Source of the DNA: Actinoalloteichus_B caeruleus
GTDB taxonomy: Bacteria > Actinomycetota > Actinomycetes > Mycobacteriales > Pseudonocardiaceae
NCBI RefSeq assembly: GCF_000718005.1
Contig: NZ_JODV01000006.1
Reading direction: 5' to 3' (one strand)
DNA length: 64,000 nucleotides
Numbering within the stretch: the first letter of the stretch is position 1; the number at the start of each line of letters is the position of its first letter. The translations under genes and the position numbers were made by a program. Of this stretch, positions 41,908 to 50,750 are shown piece after piece. Below the pieces are notes generated by a model. The model saw only the letters and a list, made by a program, of their open reading frames with translations. It searched no databases and had not been told where the DNA came from.

Positions 41908-42921
41908 CTACCTGCCGGGTGTCGGTGTGCTCTCCGCGCCCGCGCAGGCGATGTCTCGTGACGACGCGTCGAACCGCCCGTCAGCCTCCACCGGGGTCGG
42001 CCCTGTCGCCTCGTTGGCAACCGTTCTGTCGGCGGCCAGTGGGTCGACGATGCACCCGTCGTCGTCGAGCGTCCCCTGGGCCATCCGGGTCGCCTTCGCG
42101 GGCACCGGCGGCTCCAGACCAGCGACGACGCGCAGCGCACCTAACACGTCATCTGGCCGCACGGTTGGTGTGGCTTGCCGGACGACCGCCGCCAGTATCC
42201 CACATGGCGGTGCGCCACGCCGCCGGTCGTCCACCCGATCGTCGGAGACCACTGCGCCACCCTGGGCAGCGCCGTGGTCGTGACCTGGTGGAACCTCGGC
42301 CGCTACCGGCCGCCCCGCCCCTCCGGGAAGGCCGTCGTCGCGCGCGTCGGCGATGGTGAGCGGACTCACGATAGGGACGCCCCAACCCGCCCGGCCGGCG
42401 GACAACCCGAGCAGCGCCGGTCGGACGTCCATCAGCACCCGGCCGTTCTTGGTCAGCCGTTCGACCTCCGCGCGGTCCTCGGCCCACAGGGAGGCGGCCG
42501 CGCTGGCCAACGCCAGGGGCGACACCCCTGGCAGTTCGATCACCCACAGGCTGACGTCGATGCGGTGGGCCAGCACACCCGGCCCGGCCTCCACCGCGTC
42601 GAGGATGTCCAGACCGGCCGGCAACGCCCTGTTCAGTTCGCTCCGCAGCACGGCCGCCGGTACTCGTTCGGCCAGTTGCACCTCCACGTACTCCGCCTCG
42701 CTCGCGGCCCCGGTGGGCGCGGCCCCCACCCAGGACACCCGTGGATGAGGGCTGAAGCCCTGCGAGTAGGCCATGGGAACGCCTCCGCGCCGCAGCGCGC
42801 GTTCGAAGGCCCTCGCCACGTCCCGGTGGGACATGAACCGCAGCCGTTCCCGTTTGGCGTACCGCAGGCGGACCTTCCGCACCGATGTCGGCAGGGTCCC
42901 GGTCGCTGGTTGACGACTCAG
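41908..42921 (-). CDS. TIGR03936-family radical-SAM-associated protein (DUF2344)
   Basis: Begins RLRYAKRERLRFMSHRDVARAFERALRR and contains SQGFSPHPRVSWVGAAPTG, the DUF2344 signature; in some bacteria this domain is fused to the B12-binding radical SAM protein found here at 44761. Its activity is unknown. No ATG, GTG or TTG in frame lies upstream of the GTG at 42882, yet a CTG at 42921 has AAAGGA seven bases before it and gives SRQPATGT at the N-terminus, as in relatives (from memory). I use the CTG; the GTG alternative is 13 residues shorter with no Shine-Dalgarno sequence. The C-terminal 120 residues diverge and are disordered. Confidence 0.82.
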   Translation of the reverse strand: MSRQPATGTLPTSVRKVRLRYAKRERLRFMSHRDVARAFERALRRGGVPMAYSQGFSPHPRVSWVGAAPTGAASEAEYVEVQLAERVPAAVLRSELNRALPAGLDILDAVEAGPGVLAHRIDVSLWVIELPGVSPLALASAAASLWAEDRAEVERLTKNGRVLMDVRPALLGLSAGRAGWGVPIVSPLTIADARDDGLPGGAGRPVAAEVPPGHDHGAAQGGAVVSDDRVDDRRRGAPPCGILAAVVRQATPTVRPDDVLGALRVVAGLEPPVPAKATRMAQGTLDDDGCIVDPLAADRTVANEATGPTPVEADGRFDASSRDIACAGAESTPTPGR

Positions 42922-42947
42922 TGCCGATTCCTTTCCGTAGTCACGGA

Positions 42948-42969
42948 GGGTGATCCCCGAAGATCACCC
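42948..42969. promoter_or_regulatory. 22-base dyad in the divergent intergenic region
   Basis: GGGTGATC-CCCGAA-GATCACCC is an inverted repeat with eight-base arms and a six-base spacer, located 27 bases upstream of the TIGR03936 start and about 190 bases before the secreted peptidase. The form fits a dimeric repressor operator; no candidate regulator is adjacent. Confidence 0.45.
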
Positions 42970-43158
42970 GGACGGACCAGGCAGGGGCGGTCCGCTCCTC
43001 CTGTCGGCAGTCCGACACCTGCACCGGACAGCCATTTCCCATCAGTGGAAGAAGGTACCGCCCGCGATCCGGGCCACTCGTGCTTGTCCGACGGGCACGA
43101 TGTGGCTAGCGTCCGCGACGTCGGTACGACGACGCGGCGTGTCCACGCCCCGAACGGG

Positions 43159-44619
43159 ATGGGAGTCACGGTGCCCCTGCCATGCCGCACCCAGCTCGTC
43201 TCGATGAGCGTGGCGTTGGCCGTCGGCTGCTGCGTGGTCGACCCGGCCTCGTCGGAGGCCGCCTCGCCGGGGCACCGCGGCGAGCGCCCCGGTCTCTGCG
43301 CCGAGGGTTCGGACGCCGAGCGGTACCTGGTGGTCTTCCCCGAGGGGCTCGACCGCCGGAGCGCGGAGGAACGCATCACCGAGGCCTGCGGCACCACCGT
43401 GGCGCACTACCACCAGATCGGGGTGGCCGTCGTCACGGCGAACGACCCCACCTTCGACGACCGCCTCGTCGGCGGCCGCGCGGTGAGCGCGCAACGCTCC
43501 CGCACCGCCCTCGACCGGGGCGGGGAGACCCGCCTGACCTCCACCGGGGCCACCCTCCCGGCGCCCGCCGCGAGCTCGCCACCGGCCGGCGACCTGGAGT
43601 GGAACCTCAGACAGGTGGGGGCCGACGAGGCCCGGCGGGTGGGCACCGGCCCGGAGGAGGTCGTGGTCGGGGTGCTCGACTCCGGGGTCGACCCGGCCCA
43701 CCCCGCGTTGACGGGCAGCGTCGACGTCTTCCGGTCCGCCGGGTGCCTGACGGGCCGACCGGATCGGGCCCGGGATGCCTGGACGCCCAGCACCTCGCCC
43801 CACGGGACGCACGTCGCCGGGATCATCGCCGCGACGGGGGCGGACGGCGGTCCGGCCGGCGTCGCGCCGGGGGTGCGGATCGCCTCGGTCAAGGTCGTCG
43901 ACGACGACGGCTACATCTACCCCGAGTACGCGGTGTGCGGCCTCATGTGGGCGGCGACGAACGGGATGGACATCACCAACAACAGCTACCTCGTCGATCC
44001 GTGGCCGCTGCTGTGCGCCGGCTACCCGGGCCATCGGGTGGCCGGTGAGGCCGTGCGGCGGGCCGTGCGGTTCGCCGAGGACCACGGGGTGCTCACGGTC
44101 GCGGCCGTCGGCAACGACGCGGTGGATCTCTCCGCGCCCTTCCGGGGTGTCGAGGCGCGCGGTGGTGGCGGGGCCCGGTGCTCCGCCCTGCCCGCCGAGG
44201 TGCGCGGAGTGCTCACCGTCGGCTCGGTCGGCCCGGCCGGGGTCAAGGCACGCGCCAGTTCCTACGGGTACGGGGTGGTGGACGTGGTGGCCCCGGGCGG
44301 CGACCGGTGGCAGTCCGGGGTTCCCGGCGGTGGCTGTGTCAGCTCCACCGTGCCGGGTGGCCGGGACGAGCTGTGCGGCACCTCGATGGCCGCTCCGCAC
44401 GCGAGCGGCGTGGCCGCGCTGCTCGCCTCCCACCGTCCCGACCTGACCCCGCCCCAGCTGCGGGGCCTGGTCCGGGGGCAGGCCAACCCGATCGGCTGCC
44501 CCGAGGCGTACGACCTCGACGGCGACGGGGTGCCCGACGGCGTGTGCACCGGGTCGCCCTACTACAACAGCTTCCACGGGGCCGGGCTGGTCAACGCGCT
44601 CGCCGCCGTGGGCGGTTGA
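43159..44619 (+). CDS. Secreted subtilisin-like (S8) serine protease
   Basis: 486 residues. A signal sequence of about 35 residues with the hydrophobic run VSMSVALAVGCCVV is followed by an I9-like prodomain (ERYLVVFPEGLDRRSAEERI). The catalytic domain has Asp in VGVLDSGVDPAHP, His in PHGTHVAGIIAA and Ser in LCGTSMAAPHASGVA. Several cysteines (GCLTG, YAVCGL, LLCAGY, GGGCVS, DELCGT, IGCPEA, GVCTG) suggest disulfides for extracellular stability. No C-terminal membrane anchor is present, unlike the mycosins of type VII secretion. The start could also be GTG 43171. It lies opposite to, and between, the radical-SAM pair. Confidence 0.9.
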   Translation: MGVTVPLPCRTQLVSMSVALAVGCCVVDPASSEAASPGHRGERPGLCAEGSDAERYLVVFPEGLDRRSAEERITEACGTTVAHYHQIGVAVVTANDPTFDDRLVGGRAVSAQRSRTALDRGGETRLTSTGATLPAPAASSPPAGDLEWNLRQVGADEARRVGTGPEEVVVGVLDSGVDPAHPALTGSVDVFRSAGCLTGRPDRARDAWTPSTSPHGTHVAGIIAATGADGGPAGVAPGVRIASVKVVDDDGYIYPEYAVCGLMWAATNGMDITNNSYLVDPWPLLCAGYPGHRVAGEAVRRAVRFAEDHGVLTVAAVGNDAVDLSAPFRGVEARGGGGARCSALPAEVRGVLTVGSVGPAGVKARASSYGYGVVDVVAPGGDRWQSGVPGGGCVSSTVPGGRDELCGTSMAAPHASGVAALLASHRPDLTPPQLRGLVRGQANPIGCPEAYDLDGDGVPDGVCTGSPYYNSFHGAGLVNALAAVGG

Positions 44620-44760
44620 CCCCGGGCGCGCGCTCGTCGGCGTCCCGCCGGTCGACCTCCGCACCCTGGCCCACCCCACCGAGCGGTCCGCCCGCTCCCA
44701 GCCGACGCCGGCCGCCAGGTGCCCGACGACGATCGGGCGGACCACAACCTCGTGATCAGC

Positions 44761-46776
44761 TCACGCCGGTCCTCCGTCGTCGCTGGCCGCTCCGGGTGCC
44801 ACCCCGGCCCGGTCCGGCGGCGAGAACGCCGGGTTGCGGACCGGGCTCCCGGTGCCCACCGACGCGATCGGCAGGAGCGTCCGCCCCGTCGGACCGATCT
44901 CGATGTCGGTCCCCATCGTCGGGCACACCCCGCAGTCGAAGCACGGCGTCCAACGGCAGTCGTCCTGCTCCCGTTCGTCGAGCGCGTCCTGCCAGTCCGC
45001 CCACAGCCATTCCTTCTCCAGACCCGAGTCGAGGTGGTCCCAGGGCAGCACCTCGTGCTCCTCGCGTTCCCTGGTCGTGTACCAGTCCAGGTCGACCGGG
45101 GTGGACGCGAGTTCGGTCGCGCAGGCGTCGACCCACCGCTGGTAGGAGAAGTGCTCGCTCCAGCCGTCGAACCGCCCGCCGTCCCGCCAGACCCGTTCGA
45201 CCACCGGTCCCAGCCTCCGGTCGCCCCGGGAGAGCAGTCCCTCGATGTGCGAGGGCCTGCCGTCGTGGTAGCGCATCCCGATGCTCCTGCCGAGGCTCCG
45301 GTCTCCGCCGACCTCGGCTCGCAACCGCCGCAGCCGCCCGTCCACGACCTCCGGGGCGCACTGCGCGGCCCACTGGAACGGCGTGTGCGGTTTGGGGACG
45401 AAGCCGCCGATGGAGATCGTGCACCGGATGTCCCGCCGCCCGGAGGCCTCCCGCCCCGCGCGGACCACCTCCTTGGCCATCCGCGCGATCTGCAGGACGT
45501 CCTCGTCGGTCTCGGTTGGCAACCCGCACATGAAGTACAACTTCACCTGACGCCACCCGTTGGCGTAGGCGGTGGTGACGGTCCGGATCAGGTCCTCCTC
45601 CGAGACCATCTTGTTGATCACCCGGCGGATCCGCTCGCTGCCGCCCTCCGGGGCGAACGTCAGGCCGGAGCGCCGCCCGTTGCGGGCCAGCTCGTTCGCG
45701 AGGTCCACGTTGAAGGCGTCCACCCTCGTCGAAGGCAGGGAGAGCCCGGTGTTGGTCCCCTCGTACCGGTCGGCCAACCCCTTGGTGATCTCGGCGATCT
45801 CCGAGTGGTCGGCGCTGGAGAGGGACAGCAGCCCGACCTCCTCGAACCCGGTCCGCTCCAGACCAGCCCTGACCATCTCGCCGATGCCCTCGACGGAACG
45901 CTCCCGCACCGGGCGGGTGATCATCCCCGCCTGGCAGAACCGGCACCCCCGGGTGCAACCCCGGAAGATCTCCACGCTCATCCGCTCGTGCACGCTCTCC
46001 GCGAGCGGCACCAGGGGCTGCTTGGGGTAGGGCCACTGGTCGAGATCCATCGTGGTCCGCTTGAAGACCCGGAACGGCACCCGGTCCCGGTTCGGGGCTA
46101 CCCGCCGGATCCGGCCGTCCTCGTGGTACTCGACGTCGTAGAAGCGGGGGACGTAGACACCGCCGGTCTCGGCGAGCCGCAGCAGGAGTTCGTCCCGCCC
46201 ACCCGGGGAGCCCTCCCGCTTCCAGTCACGGGTGATGTCGGTGATCTCCAGCACCGCCTCCTCGCCGTCACCGAGGACCACCGCGTCGAGGAAGTCCGCG
46301 ATCGGCTCCGGGTTGAAGGCCGCGTGCCCGCCGCCGACCACCACGGGGTGTTCCTCGGTCCGCGCGTCGGCGCGCAGGGGGATCCTGGCGAGGTCGAGGG
46401 CGGTCAGCAGGTTCGTGTAGCCGAGTTCGGTCGCGAAGCTGACCCCGAGCAGGTCGAAGTCACCGACGGGCCGGTGGGCGTCGACGGTGAACTGGGGCAC
46501 GCCGTGCTCCCGCATCAACGCCTCCAGGTCCGGCCACACCGAGTAGGTGCGCTCGGCGAGCACGTCCTCCCGTTCGTTGAGGATCTCGTAGAGGATCATC
46601 AGCCCCTGGTTGGGCAGCCCCACCTCGTAGGCGTCCGGGTACATCAGCGCCCAGCGGACCTCGGTCGCCTCCCAGTCCTTCGTGGTGGAGTTCAGCTCAC
46701 CACCGACGTACTGGACGGGCTTGGACACCCTGGGCAGCAGCTGCTCGAGTTCGGGGAAGACGGACCGCGTGCTCAC
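44761..46776 (-). CDS. TIGR03960-family B12-binding-domain radical SAM protein
   Basis: 671 residues. An N-terminal cobalamin-binding-like domain includes MYPDAYEVGLPNQGLMILYE and PVVVGGGHAAFNPEP. The radical SAM 4Fe-4S motif is C274-x3-C278-x2-C281 in FRGCTRGCRFCQAGM, with SSADHSEI and YFMCGLPTETDED further on. A late cysteine cluster CRWTPCFDCGVCPTMG may hold a second cluster. The function is unknown. Relatives are adjacent or fused to the DUF2344 protein, here displaced by the subtilase gene. GTG start at 46776. Confidence 0.9.
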   Translation of the reverse strand: MSTRSVFPELEQLLPRVSKPVQYVGGELNSTTKDWEATEVRWALMYPDAYEVGLPNQGLMILYEILNEREDVLAERTYSVWPDLEALMREHGVPQFTVDAHRPVGDFDLLGVSFATELGYTNLLTALDLARIPLRADARTEEHPVVVGGGHAAFNPEPIADFLDAVVLGDGEEAVLEITDITRDWKREGSPGGRDELLLRLAETGGVYVPRFYDVEYHEDGRIRRVAPNRDRVPFRVFKRTTMDLDQWPYPKQPLVPLAESVHERMSVEIFRGCTRGCRFCQAGMITRPVRERSVEGIGEMVRAGLERTGFEEVGLLSLSSADHSEIAEITKGLADRYEGTNTGLSLPSTRVDAFNVDLANELARNGRRSGLTFAPEGGSERIRRVINKMVSEEDLIRTVTTAYANGWRQVKLYFMCGLPTETDEDVLQIARMAKEVVRAGREASGRRDIRCTISIGGFVPKPHTPFQWAAQCAPEVVDGRLRRLRAEVGGDRSLGRSIGMRYHDGRPSHIEGLLSRGDRRLGPVVERVWRDGGRFDGWSEHFSYQRWVDACATELASTPVDLDWYTTREREEHEVLPWDHLDSGLEKEWLWADWQDALDEREQDDCRWTPCFDCGVCPTMGTDIEIGPTGRTLLPIASVGTGSPVRNPAFSPPDRAGVAPGAASDDGGPA

Positions 46777-46805
46777 AGCGCGACAGGGTAACGAGCCCCG
46801 CCGGC

Positions 46806-47654
46806 TCAGCGCAGGAGCAGCGTGCCCAGGCGCCTCGTCGCCACCCACAGGCCCACCGCGGCCATCACCAGGAAGTAGGTGACATGCCCCAACAGCCCCC
46901 AGTGGACGGCGCCGGTGCTCAACGCCCGCATCAGCTCCACGCCGTGGTAGAGCGGCAGGCACTCGATGAGCACCCGCAGCCCGCCCGGGTAGACGTCGAT
47001 CGGGTAGAAGGTCGTGGAGAACAGGAACATCGGCAGGATCGCCAGCTGGACGAAGTCGAAGTCCTGCGTGGAGCGGATGAACGTGGTGCACGCCATCCCC
47101 ACCGCGGCGAAGGCCAGGGACACCAGCAGCGCCGCCGGCAGCGCGAGCAGCGCCCACGGCGAGGTCAGCAAGCCCATGCCGAACATCACCGCGAGGAACC
47201 CGGTCGCGTAGGCCCCACCCCTCAGCAGCGCCCAGCTGATCTCGGCGATGGCCACGTCCAACGGCCCCAACGGGGTGGCCAGCACCGCGTCGTAGAGCTT
47301 GGCGTGCCGCAGCTTGAAGAAGATGTTGAACGTCGCGTCGTAGACGGCCCCGTTCATCGCCGAGGCCGCGAGCAGGCCGGGGGCGATGAAGGCCGCGTAG
47401 TCGATCGGTTCCCCGCCGGGGCCGACCACCTGCCCGACGAGCGCGCCGAAACCGACGCCCAGCGACAACAGGTAGAACAGCGGCTCGAAGAAGCCGGAGA
47501 GCAGGGCCAGCCAGGCCCTGCGGTTGGCCACGAAGGCCCGTTCGAGCAGGGCGCTCGCCCGACCGGCGTAGAGCCCGGGCGGGAGGATGCGCAGCACCGT
47601 GCCCCGGGACGGGGGCGGCGGTGGCACCTCGCGGGTCGGCACGTCCGTCGTCAT
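46806..47654 (-). CDS. ABC-2 type exporter permease (second)
   Basis: 282 residues with about six membrane segments, ABC-2 family: LALLSGFFEPLFYLLSLGVGFG, then YAAFIAPGLLAASAMNGAVYD, STTFYPIDVYPGGLRVLIECLPLYHGVE (in parts). NodJ/DrrB-like. It is the third gene of the minus-strand set ATPase-permease-permease, with four bases between it and the first permease, so the two probably pair as a heterodimer. Confidence 0.88.
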   Translation of the reverse strand: MTTDVPTREVPPPPPSRGTVLRILPPGLYAGRASALLERAFVANRRAWLALLSGFFEPLFYLLSLGVGFGALVGQVVGPGGEPIDYAAFIAPGLLAASAMNGAVYDATFNIFFKLRHAKLYDAVLATPLGPLDVAIAEISWALLRGGAYATGFLAVMFGMGLLTSPWALLALPAALLVSLAFAAVGMACTTFIRSTQDFDFVQLAILPMFLFSTTFYPIDVYPGGLRVLIECLPLYHGVELMRALSTGAVHWGLLGHVTYFLVMAAVGLWVATRRLGTLLLR

Positions 47655-47658
47655 CGCG

Positions 47659-48492
47659 TCACACCACCAACCGCTTGTGGAAATGGCGGCAGGCCAGGAC
47701 CGTGCCGACGCCGGCCAGGGCCAGCAGGTAGGAGAGGTGCAGGAGCGCGGGGAGCGCCTCCAGCGTGCCGAAGGCCAGGCCCCTGGCCAGTTCGGTGCCG
47801 TGCCACAGCGGGGTGATCCACGCCACCGGCTGGACCACCTCCGGGAGCTGGCTCACGGGGTAGAACGTGCCGGCGAAGAGCACCATCGGCATCACCACGA
47901 ACCGGAACAGCGCGTTGAACCCGGCGCCCTCCCCCTGGACCGTGGCCGAGTAGGCCACCACCGGTGCGGCGAAGGCCATCCCGGTGAGCACGGCGGCGAG
48001 CAGCGAGACCAGCACCATCGGGTTGAGCAGCGCGCCGAGCAGCGCGGCGATCAGCAGGTAGACCAGGCCGGAGAACAGCAGGCGGAGCGCGATCCAGGTC
48101 AGCTCGCCGAGGGCGAGCCGGGCAGGGCTGATCGGGGTGGCCGCCACCGCCAGGTAGTTGCGCTGCCACTTGAACCCGGAGAGCACCGGGTAGGTGGACT
48201 CGCCGGCGGCGGTCTGGACGAGGCTGACGACGAGGACGGCGGGCGCGAGGTAGACGAGGTAGTCGTGGCCCTGGGTGAACTCCCCCGGTTCGACGAGGGA
48301 CCCCATGCCGATGCCCATCGCGATCAGGTACAGGGCTGGCATCAGGACGCTGGAGATCACGGTCGCCCGCCAGTTCAGGCGGTACCAGACCCAGTGCCCC
48401 TCGAGGACCCGGCCGACCTCGGCGAACAGCGAACCGGACCGGCCGGTGGCGGCGGGTGCGGTGCGGGTGGTTGCTGCGTCGTTCGTCGTCAC
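47659..48492 (-). CDS. ABC-2 type exporter permease (first)
   Basis: 277 residues, six hydrophobic segments. The start YRLNWRATVISSVLMPALYLIAMG and later VVMPMVLFAGTFYPVSQLPEVVQ are typical NodJ/daunorubicin-exporter-like sequence, related to the neighbouring permease at a low level. GTG start, one base after the ATPase stop. Confidence 0.88.
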   Translation of the reverse strand: MTTNDAATTRTAPAATGRSGSLFAEVGRVLEGHWVWYRLNWRATVISSVLMPALYLIAMGIGMGSLVEPGEFTQGHDYLVYLAPAVLVVSLVQTAAGESTYPVLSGFKWQRNYLAVAATPISPARLALGELTWIALRLLFSGLVYLLIAALLGALLNPMVLVSLLAAVLTGMAFAAPVVAYSATVQGEGAGFNALFRFVVMPMVLFAGTFYPVSQLPEVVQPVAWITPLWHGTELARGLAFGTLEALPALLHLSYLLALAGVGTVLACRHFHKRLVV

Positions 48493-48493
48493 G

Positions 48494-49426
48494 TCAGTCC
48501 ACCAGGCTCCGGCCGGTGAGCCGGAGGAAGACGTCCTCCAGGGTGCTGCGACGCACCAGGCCGCTCACCGGTCGCAGGCCCGCCTCGTGGGCCGCGGCGA
48601 GGGCGGCGTCCCCGTTGTCGGTGTAGAGCAACAGCCGGTCCGGCAGGACCTCCACCCGCTCGGCCAGCCGGGCGGCGACCTCGGTGTGGTCGGCGACCCG
48701 CCCGAAGGGGAACCGCAGCTCCAGCACCTCGCGGGTGGAGTAGCGGCGGATCAGCTCGGAGGGCGACCCCTCGGCCGCGATGCGTCCCCCGTCCATCACG
48801 ACGAGCCGGTCGCACAGCTGTTCGGCCTCGTCCATGTAGTGGGTGGTGACGATGAGCGTGACGCCCTGCTGCTTGAGCCGGAACAGCCGGTCCCAGAGCA
48901 CGTGCCTGGCCTGCGGGTCCAGGCCGGTGGTCGGCTCGTCCAGCAGCAGGACCTCCGGGTCGTTCACCAGGGCGCGGGCGATCGTCAACCGCCGCTTCAT
49001 GCCCCCGGACAGCGGCTCGACCTTCGCGTCGGCCCGGTCGGTGAGCTGCGCGAACTCCATCAGCTCACCGGCCCGTTCCCGCACGGCGGCACGGGACAAC
49101 CCGAAGTAGCGCCCGTAGACCTGGAGGTTCTCCCGCACGGTCAGCTCGACGTCGAGGTTGTCCTGCTGCGGCACGACCCCCAACCTCGCCCTGATGCGGG
49201 GGCCGTCGGTGTCCGGGTCCATGCCGAGGACGCGCAGCTCACCGCCGCTCCGGGGGGACAGGCAGGACACCATGCGCATGGTGGACGACTTGCCCGCGCC
49301 GTTGGGGCCGAGGAAACCGAAGGACTCGCCCGGTGCGATGTCGACATCGACGCCCCGGACGGCCTCGAAGGAGCCGAACCGTTTGACGAGCCCCCTGGCA
49401 TGGATCAGAGAACCAGCTGTTGCCAC
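48494..49426 (-). CDS. ABC exporter ATP-binding protein, NodI/DrrA type
   Basis: 310 residues. Walker A FLGPNGAGKSSTMRM, Q-loop VVPQQDNLD, signature LSGGMKRRL, Walker B VLLLDEPTTGLDP and H-loop TTHYMDEAEQL are present, with a C-terminal extension of about 80 residues as in NodI/DrrA. The ARLGVVPQQDNLDVELTVREN wording (in parts) is that of drug or lipo-oligosaccharide exporters. The GTG at 49426 (VATAGSLIHARGLVKRFG) is preferred to a TTG 20 codons earlier. The exported substrate is unknown. Confidence 0.9.
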   Translation of the reverse strand: MATAGSLIHARGLVKRFGSFEAVRGVDVDIAPGESFGFLGPNGAGKSSTMRMVSCLSPRSGGELRVLGMDPDTDGPRIRARLGVVPQQDNLDVELTVRENLQVYGRYFGLSRAAVRERAGELMEFAQLTDRADAKVEPLSGGMKRRLTIARALVNDPEVLLLDEPTTGLDPQARHVLWDRLFRLKQQGVTLIVTTHYMDEAEQLCDRLVVMDGGRIAAEGSPSELIRRYSTREVLELRFPFGRVADHTEVAARLAERVEVLPDRLLLYTDNGDAALAAAHEAGLRPVSGLVRRSTLEDVFLRLTGRSLVD

Positions 49427-49579
49427 GAGGATCGACCCTAGGAGGTGGCACCGACGGAAAGCGAGCGTTTTCCCCGAGGTGGCCAAGCCGGCACCGCCAC
49501 TCCGCCACGTGGACGCCGGGATCGTGCCCCGGCGCCGTCCTGACGCGCGGACGTCGGCCGGCAGCGCCGGCGGCTTCCC

Positions 49580-50122
49580 TCAGATCCGACGGGTGAACCA
49601 GAGCTCGTCGCGGTAGGTCCCGTCGGGCAGGAGGACCGCGTCCGGCGCGCGCCCGCACTCGGTCCACCCGGCCGCCCGGTAGAAGTCGTCCAGCCCGGTG
49701 CCGTCGCGGGCGGAGAGGAACAGCCGTCGCAGCCCGTGGGCGGTCGCCTGGGCCACCACGGCGTCCAGCAGGACACGCCCCCACCCCTGCCGCTGGAGGT
49801 CGGGGTCGACCATCAGGTCGAGCACGAGGCCGCGGTGGGCGACGAGCGGGCCGCTGTCCGGGCGGAGGACGACCGCGCCGACCAGCACGCCAGCCCGGCC
49901 CAGGGTCAACAGTTGTTCCCGTCGGGCGCTCACGGCCTCCACGACCCGTTCGGCGGCGGTCCGCACCTCCGCCAACGGGGTCTCGGGAGTGAAGCCGACC
50001 GCTCCCCCGGCGGCGCCCACCCGCCCCCACAGGTCGGTCAACCCGTCCACCAGACCGGGGTGGACCTGGTTGACCAGGTGGGGGCCGGAGACGAAGGAGT
50101 CGTCAAGGTCGCGGTCGGTCAT
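49580..50122 (-). CDS. GNAT family N-acetyltransferase
   Basis: 180 residues. An N-terminal helix pair (VHPGLVDGLTDLWGRVGAAGG) precedes the fold; motif A is LVLDLMVDPDLQRQGWGRVL, and GLRRLFLSARDGTGLDDFYRAAGW is motif B. The ending DELWFTRRI is common in this subgroup. The substrate is unknown. It lies 12 bases downstream of ndk and is probably co-transcribed with it. Confidence 0.82.
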   Translation of the reverse strand: MTDRDLDDSFVSGPHLVNQVHPGLVDGLTDLWGRVGAAGGAVGFTPETPLAEVRTAAERVVEAVSARREQLLTLGRAGVLVGAVVLRPDSGPLVAHRGLVLDLMVDPDLQRQGWGRVLLDAVVAQATAHGLRRLFLSARDGTGLDDFYRAAGWTECGRAPDAVLLPDGTYRDELWFTRRI

Positions 50123-50134
50123 GTCACGTCCCTC

Positions 50135-50545
50135 TCAGAGGCTGGGGAACCAGAGCTTGATCTCCCGGGCGGCCGACTCCGGGGAGTCCGAGCCGTGCAC
50201 CAGGTTCGACTCGACCTCGACGGCGAAGTCACCGCGCAGGCTGCCCGGAGTCGCCTTCTCCACGGGGTCGGTGCCGCCGGCGAGCTGCCGGAACGCGGCG
50301 ATCGCCCTCGGCCCCTCCACGACGGCGGCGACGACCGGGCCGGAGGTGATGAAGTCGAGCAGCGAGGTGAAGAAGGGCTTGCCGTCGTGCTCGGCGTAGT
50401 GCTGCTCGGCGACCTCGCGGCTGACGGTGCGCAGCTCCAGGGCGGCCAACCGCAGCCCCTTGCGCTCGATGCGGGCGATGACCTCGCCGACCAGGCCACG
50501 CTCGACGCCGTCGGGCTTGACCAGAACCAGGGTGCGCTCGCTCAC
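50135..50545 (-). CDS. ndk: Nucleoside diphosphate kinase
   Basis: 136 residues from a GTG: SERTLVLVKPDGVERGLVGE at the start, and the phosphohistidine His117 in SNLVHGSDSPESA. It transfers the terminal phosphate between nucleoside di- and triphosphates. Length is standard. The longer ATG at 50593 would add 16 residues and is not supported. In relatives ndk follows folC-DUF4233 directly; here about 4.5 kb of other genes separate them. Confidence 0.96.
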   Translation of the reverse strand: MSERTLVLVKPDGVERGLVGEVIARIERKGLRLAALELRTVSREVAEQHYAEHDGKPFFTSLLDFITSGPVVAAVVEGPRAIAAFRQLAGGTDPVEKATPGSLRGDFAVEVESNLVHGSDSPESAAREIKLWFPSL

Positions 50546-50750
50546 GACCACTCGCTTTCGTTGTTCACACCACCGGACGGGACGGGTGTCCACGTCCGGC
50601 CCGCGCGCGGCGGCACGGTGTTGTCCGGTTTGGGGGGAAGGCTAGTCAGGTGGCGTGATCCACGGTGACACGGGTGGGCGGCCCACCACCGAGGACATCC
50701 GTCGGCGAGTGACCAGTTCCCCCGCTCCCCGGTCGCGACGGGTCGCCCGA

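Noticed and set aside
43159..44619. Mycosin of a type VII secretion system
   Set aside because: No C-terminal transmembrane anchor and no esx/ecc genes nearby; it is better called a secreted subtilase.
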